A model generated the notes under the pieces. It did not search any database. It had not been told where the DNA came from and saw only the letters and a program-made list of their open reading frames with translations. Made by a program: the position numbers and the translations under genes. This document shows positions 20,804 through 25,803 of a DNA stretch of 25,803 nucleotides, in pieces; the stretch's first letter is position 1; the number at the start of each line of letters is the position of its first letter. Origin of the DNA: CAIJKW01 sp964443365. Its GTDB lineage: Bacteria > Patescibacteriota > Minisyncoccia > Phycocordibacterales > CAIZLB01. Location: contig CAYUCM010000011.1 of assembly GCA_964443365.1 (NCBI GenBank), positions 1 to 25,803 of the forward strand. The letters are read 5' to 3'.

Positions 20804-21748
20804 CTAGTGATTCAGCTTAGAATAAATCTTCCCAAACCTTTCCTCCACCAAACCCCGCATTTCTAGCATTGAGACTATTACAAGAACTTTGGAAATATTA
20901 AAACCGGTTTTGTAACAAATATCATCCGCGGTAATTGGTGATTCTAATAAGTCCAATATTTCCTTTTCTTCTTGCGTGCAAGAATCAAAAAGTGCCTTAG
21001 ATACTTCTTTAATTTTATATTCTGTTATTCCTAATATATCTGTAATATCTTCTGCACTACTTATTGGTATTGCACCCTGTTTAATTAATTCTCTTGGTCC
21101 GTCTGAGTGAATACTGAATACTGATCCGGGAACCGCTAATACGTCTCTATTATATTCCAAGGCCATTCTGGCGGTTATCATTGTGCCTGAATCTTTTTTA
21201 CCCTCTATAACTATGGTAATTTCTGAAATGCCAGCCATGATTCTATTTCTGAGAGGAAATGTCCAAACATTGGCTCTTGAGTCTGGTTCAAATTCTGAAA
21301 ATAAAACTCCTCCGTTTTCATAAATACTTTCTGCTAGTGAAAAATTTGTACGAGGGTAAAGCACTTCTTTATTTAAACCAGAACCTGGAATTGCAATACA
21401 TGGAATTTTATATTTGATACATAATCTGTGTACTATGGCGTCTACACCAATAGCTAGGCCTGAGACTATGGCTATTTTATCTTTATAATGAGAAAGTCCG
21501 GCAATTAATTTCTCACAAACTAATTGTCCATATTCTGTGTAGGAACGAGATCCTACAATGCATATAATTTTTAAGTTATTATCATATGCTATTCTGTTTA
21601 ATAAATTATTTGAATTATCTATGGTCTTTGCGTCATTTTGGGTGTTTTGTTCATTATATATGTAATAAAGACTTCTTGGGGGGTCATCAATTTCCCTAAG
21701 AAGGCGCGGATAAAGGCTTGCTTTTAATTGTTTTACTTGCATGACCAA
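20804..21748 (-). CDS. dprA: DNA-processing protein DprA
   Basis: Binds incoming single-stranded DNA and loads RecA during natural transformation. It has 314 residues (or 312 from the second ATG at 21742). The Rossmann-like core is complete: IVGSRSYTEYG (GSR 66-68), VSGLAIGVDAIVHR (95-108), IPGSGLNKEVLYP, FPLRNRIMAGIS, EGKKDSGTMITARMALEYNRDVLAVPGS. A winged-helix domain (about 255-312) follows. The N-terminal SAM domain of larger DprA proteins is absent, leaving only a short YPRLLREIDDPPRSLY segment. It is divergent from serS with 57 bp between starts. CPR bacteria commonly keep DprA, probably for taking up DNA. Confidence 0.95.
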   Translation of the reverse strand: MVMQVKQLKASLYPRLLREIDDPPRSLYYIYNEQNTQNDAKTIDNSNNLLNRIAYDNNLKIICIVGSRSYTEYGQLVCEKLIAGLSHYKDKIAIVSGLAIGVDAIVHRLCIKYKIPCIAIPGSGLNKEVLYPRTNFSLAESIYENGGVLFSEFEPDSRANVWTFPLRNRIMAGISEITIVIEGKKDSGTMITARMALEYNRDVLAVPGSVFSIHSDGPRELIKQGAIPISSAEDITDILGITEYKIKEVSKALFDSCTQEEKEILDLLESPITADDICYKTGFNISKVLVIVSMLEMRGLVEERFGKIYSKLNH

Positions 21749-21805
21749 AGCTTAACAATATGATATGATATTTCTATAAATTATTAATAAAGAAAAACCA
21801 AAGAG

Positions 21806-23086
21806 ATGTTAGACATAAAATTTATACGAGAAAATAAGGATCTTATAGCTATGGGCGCCCAAAAGAAGCACATAGACTTTGATGTTGATAAGCTAATTAA
21901 CGTAGATGACTCCAGAAGATCCCTACTAACATCCATTGAGACTAAAAAAGCTGAGCAAAATAAAGTTGGAGAAAACATAACAAAAGCAACAGATGATGCT
22001 GAACGCACTCGTTTAATTGAAGAAATGCGCACCCTTAAAGAGTCTATTAAAATAGAAGAAGATAGATTTTCTGAGATTATGAAAGAATGGCAGTTATTAA
22101 TGCTTGCTGTTCCTAATATCCCAGACATGTCAGTTCCAGAAGGACTAACAGATGCTGATAATGTTGAGGTTAGAACTTGGGGAGAAATTCCAAAGTTTGA
22201 TTTTGAACCAAAAAATCACATTGACTTAATGTTGCAAAATGATTTAGCTGATTTTGAAAGAGGAACAAAGGTCGCTGGCTTTAGAGGTTATTTCTTAAAG
22301 AATGGCGGTGCCCGTCTGGAATTTGCAGTTTGGCAAGCCGCTATGGATTTCTTTACAAATCGTGGATATAATCCAATGATTGTTCCATCACTAGTTAGAA
22401 GAGAAACACTGCTTGGTACAGGATATATTCCACAAGGAGAGGATGATTTGTATAGAACACAAGATACTGAATACTTGGCAGGAACTGGAGAAGTCGCCAC
22501 AATGTCTTATTATTCAGATGAAATTTTGGATATCAAAGATTTACCAAAGAAAATGCTCGCATTTTCAACTTGTTTTAGACGAGAGGCCGGAAGCCATGGT
22601 AAACAAACAAAGGGAATTTATAGAGTTCATGAATTTTATAAATTAGAACAGGTTATTTTGTGTGAAGCATCACATGAAGAGTCTGTAAAATTCCATGAGG
22701 AATTAACAAAAAATTCAGAAGAATTTTTGCAATTACTTGGACTTCCATATCATGTTGTTGCTAATTGTGGAGGAGATATTGGACTTGGTCAGGTTAAAAA
22801 ATATGATATCGAGGCTTGGATTCCATCAGAAAATAGATATGGAGAGACTCACTCATCGTCATACTTCCATGATTTTCAAACTAGAAGACTTAATATTAGA
22901 TACAGAGACGCAGATGGTAAGCTTAAATTCGTTCACTCATTAAACAATACTGCTATTGCAACACCAAGAGTTTTGATTTCAATTATTGAAAACAATCAAA
23001 GGGTAGATGGTTCAATTGTTGTACCAGAAGCGCTTAGACCATATATGAGCGGTGTAGACATTATTAAATTAGATGCAAAAGAATAA
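21806..23086 (+). CDS. serS: Seryl-tRNA synthetase
   Basis: Charges tRNA-Ser. It has 426 residues: an N-terminal two-helix coiled arm (about 1-100) that grips the tRNA long arm, then a class II catalytic core. Motif 2 is FRREAGSHGKQTKGIYRVHEFYKLEQ (Arg258/Arg259) and motif 3 is the AIATPRVLISIIENNQ segment, followed by DGSIVVPEALRPYM. The serine-binding TAE motif reads TGE (227-229), a conservative change. AAAGAG just before the ATG is the closest thing to a Shine-Dalgarno sequence in the window. Its last 14 bases overlap the start of the ftsQ-like gene, indicating coupled translation. Confidence 0.97.
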   Translation: MLDIKFIRENKDLIAMGAQKKHIDFDVDKLINVDDSRRSLLTSIETKKAEQNKVGENITKATDDAERTRLIEEMRTLKESIKIEEDRFSEIMKEWQLLMLAVPNIPDMSVPEGLTDADNVEVRTWGEIPKFDFEPKNHIDLMLQNDLADFERGTKVAGFRGYFLKNGGARLEFAVWQAAMDFFTNRGYNPMIVPSLVRRETLLGTGYIPQGEDDLYRTQDTEYLAGTGEVATMSYYSDEILDIKDLPKKMLAFSTCFRREAGSHGKQTKGIYRVHEFYKLEQVILCEASHEESVKFHEELTKNSEEFLQLLGLPYHVVANCGGDIGLGQVKKYDIEAWIPSENRYGETHSSSYFHDFQTRRLNIRYRDADGKLKFVHSLNNTAIATPRVLISIIENNQRVDGSIVVPEALRPYMSGVDIIKLDAKE

Positions 23087-24071
23087 TTATAGACATTCCA
23101 AAGACGTACTTAGGCACTCTGCTGTTTACAAAAAGCGCAGAAAGGCGAGAGTGGTCAAAACTTATATAATTATATTTGTAGTAATTGTCGCGCTTGTCGC
23201 ATTCTTACTTTTGTTTAGAATGCCGTTCCTTTCAATTTCTGAAATACAAGTTAAGGGGCTACAGTCAGCAAGTACTCAGGCCGTGATTGATGAAGCTAAT
23301 TTAAAAATTCACGGTAATTATGCACTGGTCATTCCTAAAAAAAATATATTCTTCTATCCCAAGGATGAAATTAAAAATGAATTATTAAATAAGTTCTCTA
23401 CATTTAAAGATGTCGAAGTGGAAACTGTTGATGCCAATAAATTGGAAATTTCTATTACAGAAAGAAATGCTGGATTAATTGTGTGCAAAAATAGTCAGTC
23501 AATAAAAGACAAGACCTTTGTTGATTGTTTTTTTGCAGATTCTAATTCTATCGCATTTCAAAATGTTTCTGGCGAGCCCGATAAAAGTTTAATTAGATTT
23601 GTGAGCGAATCAGTGCAATTTGGATCTTCGACAATATCTAATTCAACAGTTGAGAAGATGTATGTGGTTTTGGATAAACTGAATGCTGTGGGGCTTTCTG
23701 TTGATTATGTTGTTCTTATCGATAGAAACAGTTTGGAAATTGATACAGTAGAAAATGGACGATTAATACTACCAATACCTATAGATGAAAAGGTTATGAG
23801 CATACTGAATACGACAATAAAAGCTAAACCCATAGCAACAAAAGAAAAATTTGAGTACATTGATATGAGATTTGGCAGTAAGATTTTCTTTAAGCTTGGT
23901 ACGGAAAATGCAACACTAAAAACAAACGCAACTTCAACAATTGTCTCAACACCAACAAAAATTGCAACGTCAACAAAACACGCAACAACCACTGTTTCAA
24001 ATAAAAAAACATCGCCTCGTAAAACATTAGTAGCCCCTAATTCTAAAAACAAAAAAAATGAACAAAGATAA
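23073..24071 (+). CDS. ftsQ: FtsQ/DivIB-type POTRA division protein
   Basis: A bitopic membrane protein of the divisome. It has 332 residues: a basic cytosolic head (1-28), one membrane helix (about 29-48), an outside POTRA domain beginning FLSISEIQVKGLQSASTQAVIDEA (about 51-120), a beta domain up to about 275, and a tail rich in Thr, Ser and Lys (STIVSTPTKIATSTKHATTT...KNKKNEQR). The overall plan matches FtsQ; the tail is unusual and resembles that of the ligase-like protein. Its ATG lies inside the serS gene (14-bp overlap, different frame). It is followed 66 nt later by the carboxypeptidase gene. Confidence 0.85.
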   Translation: MQKNNYRHSKDVLRHSAVYKKRRKARVVKTYIIIFVVIVALVAFLLLFRMPFLSISEIQVKGLQSASTQAVIDEANLKIHGNYALVIPKKNIFFYPKDEIKNELLNKFSTFKDVEVETVDANKLEISITERNAGLIVCKNSQSIKDKTFVDCFFADSNSIAFQNVSGEPDKSLIRFVSESVQFGSSTISNSTVEKMYVVLDKLNAVGLSVDYVVLIDRNSLEIDTVENGRLILPIPIDEKVMSILNTTIKAKPIATKEKFEYIDMRFGSKIFFKLGTENATLKTNATSTIVSTPTKIATSTKHATTTVSNKKTSPRKTLVAPNSKNKKNEQR

Positions 24072-24137
24072 TGTAAAAATTAGCGAGTTTTTGTTTAAGC
24101 TGTTATAATATATTTATAAATATATTCGTTAATAATT

Positions 24138-25541
24138 ATGGACGAAAGAATTCCAAACGACTCAAATAATTTATACCATGGTAATTATGAAAATGATTAC
24201 ATGGCAAATCTGGCGGAAAACTCAGAAGAAAATGGGGGAGTTTTAAATTCGGAAAATTTAGAAATGCCTAAATATATGAATTTAGGTGCTCCAAGAGATA
24301 GGGATGAAGAGGATCATATTCATCATGAAATGAATATGTCCAGTTTAAAAGGAGTTGATCCATACGATTCTTTTTTGGGATTGACCCCAAAGATTCAAGT
24401 GCTAAAGAGTGAAGATGCTAAACCTGGAACCATTAAGAAATTCCTCGCTAAATATTTAAATATTAGATTTGGTTGGCCGCACTTTAGAGTTGTGAAAACT
24501 GATACAATTCCTCCGCATAGTATTGGCACCAAAATTAAGTGGTTAGCGGTTGCAATATTTTTAGGATTATCAGTTGCATCATTTTTAACTCAAACCACTT
24601 TTTTGATTACGGATTATATTGGGGGTGATATAAATATTGCCACGTTATTAAACTCCAAAAATAATAACAATCAAGGAATAGTAATGAATGTGCCAAAAAC
24701 TGAATCATTAGGATCTGATGATGGAGTAAATGCCGCTTCATCTAGTTCTTATAATGAAAGCATCTCAACAAAGCAACAATATAAATTAAATGATATAAAA
24801 AACTTTCCTGCCTTATCGTCAAAATCTTTTTTAATTGCTGATATTAGGAGCGGTGAAATAATAAGACAAAGTCAGGATGATGGAAGATATCCAATCGCAT
24901 CTGTTTCTAAATTGATGACATCACTTATTGCTCAACAAAAAATGGATCAAACAAAGATGGCCATCGTTTCAAGAAGTTCTTACAATACATTTGGTACGCA
25001 AGGGGAATTACTTTTGGGGGAATCAATTAGGGTTGGAGATTTGATGTATCCTTTGCTTATGGAATCAAGTAACGATGCGGCGGAGGTTTTGGCTGATGCT
25101 TATGGTCATGAAAAATTTATGTCTGAAATGAATAAGAAATCCGTTGCTTTGGGAATGTCTGATACTTATTACGAAGATCCAAGTGGTCTTTCGCCAAAAA
25201 ACACATCTACAGCTGAAGATCAATTTAAATTAATAAAATATATTTTTGAAAATGAGCCTGTGATATTTGATATGACACGCGTTAGGCAGTTTGAGATTTT
25301 AAAACATAAATGGTTTAACAAAAATAAAATACTAAATATTCCAGAGTTTGTTGGAGGTAAGAATGGATTTATCGATGAATCAAGGCAAACCACCGCTTCT
25401 ATTTTTGATGTACAAATTGCTAAGGGTGGCAAGAAGACAATCGCAATTGTTTTGCTAAGAACTAATGATAGGGAGGGGGATGTGGTGAAGATAATAAATT
25501 TCCTAAAGAAGAATGCATATTATGAGGAGGTTTTGGAATAA
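24138..25541 (+). CDS. D-alanyl-D-alanine carboxypeptidase-like protein (peptidase S11)
   Basis: A peptidoglycan-trimming enzyme of the low-molecular-weight penicillin-binding protein type. It has 467 residues: an unusually long acidic, Asn-rich cytosolic head (1-132), one membrane helix (about 133-157), a Ser/Asn linker, and the catalytic domain (about 220-465). Active-site motifs: SVSK (Ser255-Lys258), SSN (Ser310-Asn312) and KNG (408-410), the last in place of the usual KTG. The substitution removes the Thr that helps bind the substrate carboxylate, so activity may be altered. TATAAT at 24104-24109 is a possible promoter of its own with about 20 nt of leader. The preceding ftsQ gene supports a division or wall role. 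Confidence 0.88.
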   Translation: MDERIPNDSNNLYHGNYENDYMANLAENSEENGGVLNSENLEMPKYMNLGAPRDRDEEDHIHHEMNMSSLKGVDPYDSFLGLTPKIQVLKSEDAKPGTIKKFLAKYLNIRFGWPHFRVVKTDTIPPHSIGTKIKWLAVAIFLGLSVASFLTQTTFLITDYIGGDINIATLLNSKNNNNQGIVMNVPKTESLGSDDGVNAASSSSYNESISTKQQYKLNDIKNFPALSSKSFLIADIRSGEIIRQSQDDGRYPIASVSKLMTSLIAQQKMDQTKMAIVSRSSYNTFGTQGELLLGESIRVGDLMYPLLMESSNDAAEVLADAYGHEKFMSEMNKKSVALGMSDTYYEDPSGLSPKNTSTAEDQFKLIKYIFENEPVIFDMTRVRQFEILKHKWFNKNKILNIPEFVGGKNGFIDESRQTTASIFDVQIAKGGKKTIAIVLLRTNDREGDVVKIINFLKKNAYYEEVLE

Positions 25542-25580
25542 AGTACGCACGAGTGAGGTAACAATATGGGTTATTATGTA

Positions 25581-25600
25581 ATATATCATATATGATATAT
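25581..25600. promoter_or_regulatory. 20-bp perfect palindrome, possible operator
   Basis: ATATATCATATATGATATAT is symmetrical about 25590/25591 and ends 5 bp before the -35 box of a strong promoter, a normal place for an activator or repressor dimer. All-AT composition (except two bases) makes chance occurrence easier. Confidence 0.45.
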
Positions 25601-25605
25601 CGCTA

Positions 25606-25634
25606 TTGACATGTAATTTTGAATAGATTAAAAT
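25606..25634 (+). promoter_or_regulatory. Strong sigma70-type promoter
   Basis: A perfect TTGACA (25606-25611), exactly 17 bp, TAAAAT (25629-25634). Transcription should begin near 25641 and run off the right end of the window. Confidence 0.82.
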
Positions 25635-25640
25635 ATAAGT

Positions 25641-25783
25641 GACGAAGACAAGGTCTTTGACAATCACCCCTCTTGAGAAGGTCGGATTGCCAAAGGCCTT
25701 TTCTCATTTGATTTTCTCAGGGGGGATGAGTTAGCAATGAGCTGACAATATACGTCTAGTCAGCGTATATATCAGGTCCCCCT
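25641..25783 (+). ncRNA. Structured leader or small RNA with competing helices
   Basis: No reading frame. Hairpin A: 25650-25665 with 25685-25700 (16 bp with one mismatch and one G-U), then a U-rich stretch. Then a three-way domain closed by AGGGGG (25719-25724) with CCCCCT (25778-25783), followed by TTAATTTT. Inside it, GCTGAC (25741-25746) can pair either with GTTAGC (25730-25735, one G-U) or, perfectly, with GTCAGC (25759-25764); the latter breaks helix ATATACG/CGTATAT (25748-25754 with 25764-25770). The CACCCC in hairpin A's loop (25665-25670) could also compete for the G6 tract. This is the layout of an attenuator or riboswitch, but no known class is recognised; a free-standing small RNA is the alternative. 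Confidence 0.6.
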
Positions 25784-25803
25784 TAATTTTCCAACCAATA
25801 TGT

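Noticed and set aside
25721..25735. ATG at 25726-25733 region as a start of a downstream gene
   Set aside because: The frame hits TAG after two codons, and the region is better explained as RNA structure.
1..25803. tRNA genes, CRISPR arrays, insertion sequences, phage clusters
   Set aside because: Looked for T-loop GGTTCGAATC patterns, regularly spaced repeats, and transposase or integrase motifs; none seen. The ORF6N gene alone does not make a prophage.

Overview
The window is AT-rich DNA, probably from a metagenome assembly: a run of exactly 100 N (16290-16389) marks a scaffold join. It looks like a small-genome Patescibacteria (CPR) bacterium, most likely from the Parcubacteria side. Reasons: a DUF5652 membrane protein and a CPLC-motif membrane protein of a type I associate with these genomes; a class II ribonucleotide reductase with a lysine-rich head; tight gene packing; almost no Shine-Dalgarno sequences, with many -10 boxes directly against the start codon; and no TGA stop among 23 assigned genes (17 TAA, 6 TAG). 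The lineage is an inference; the genes themselves read in the standard code.

Layout. 23-859: short-chain dehydrogenase. 893-1578: promoter, hairpin leader and an orphan protein. 1745-4017: a Cas4/AddB-like Fe-S nuclease, a block of four hairpins, and rarA. 4127-8577: a run of small membrane, redox and orphan genes (orphan protein, DUF5652 with a cysteine-rich tail, helical protein, CPLC membrane protein, a 51-residue secreted peptide, aquaporin, flavodoxin-like oxidoreductase, DUF192 protein). 8858-11341: nrdJ. 11409-12051 on the minus strand: RNase P RNA, preceded by an unidentified GC-rich, highly structured RNA with its own promoter and terminator. 12257-16271: an O-antigen-ligase-like TPR protein and murJ. 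After the gap: a membrane-anchored DsbA-like protein, an ORF6N protein, topA, a Nudix hydrolase, dprA, serS, an FtsQ-like protein and a D-Ala-D-Ala carboxypeptidase-like protein. The last 220 bases hold a palindrome, a very good promoter and a leader RNA with competing helices whose gene lies beyond the window.

How the genes fit together. Three themes recur: envelope and division (murJ, the polymerase/ligase-like protein, ftsQ, the carboxypeptidase), DNA handling (rarA, the nuclease, topA, dprA, nrdJ), and extracytoplasmic thiol or metal chemistry (DsbA-like, CPLC protein, Cys-rich DUF5652, flavodoxin-like). The strongest candidates for something undescribed are the C-tract RNA upstream of rnpB and the switch-like leader at the right end.
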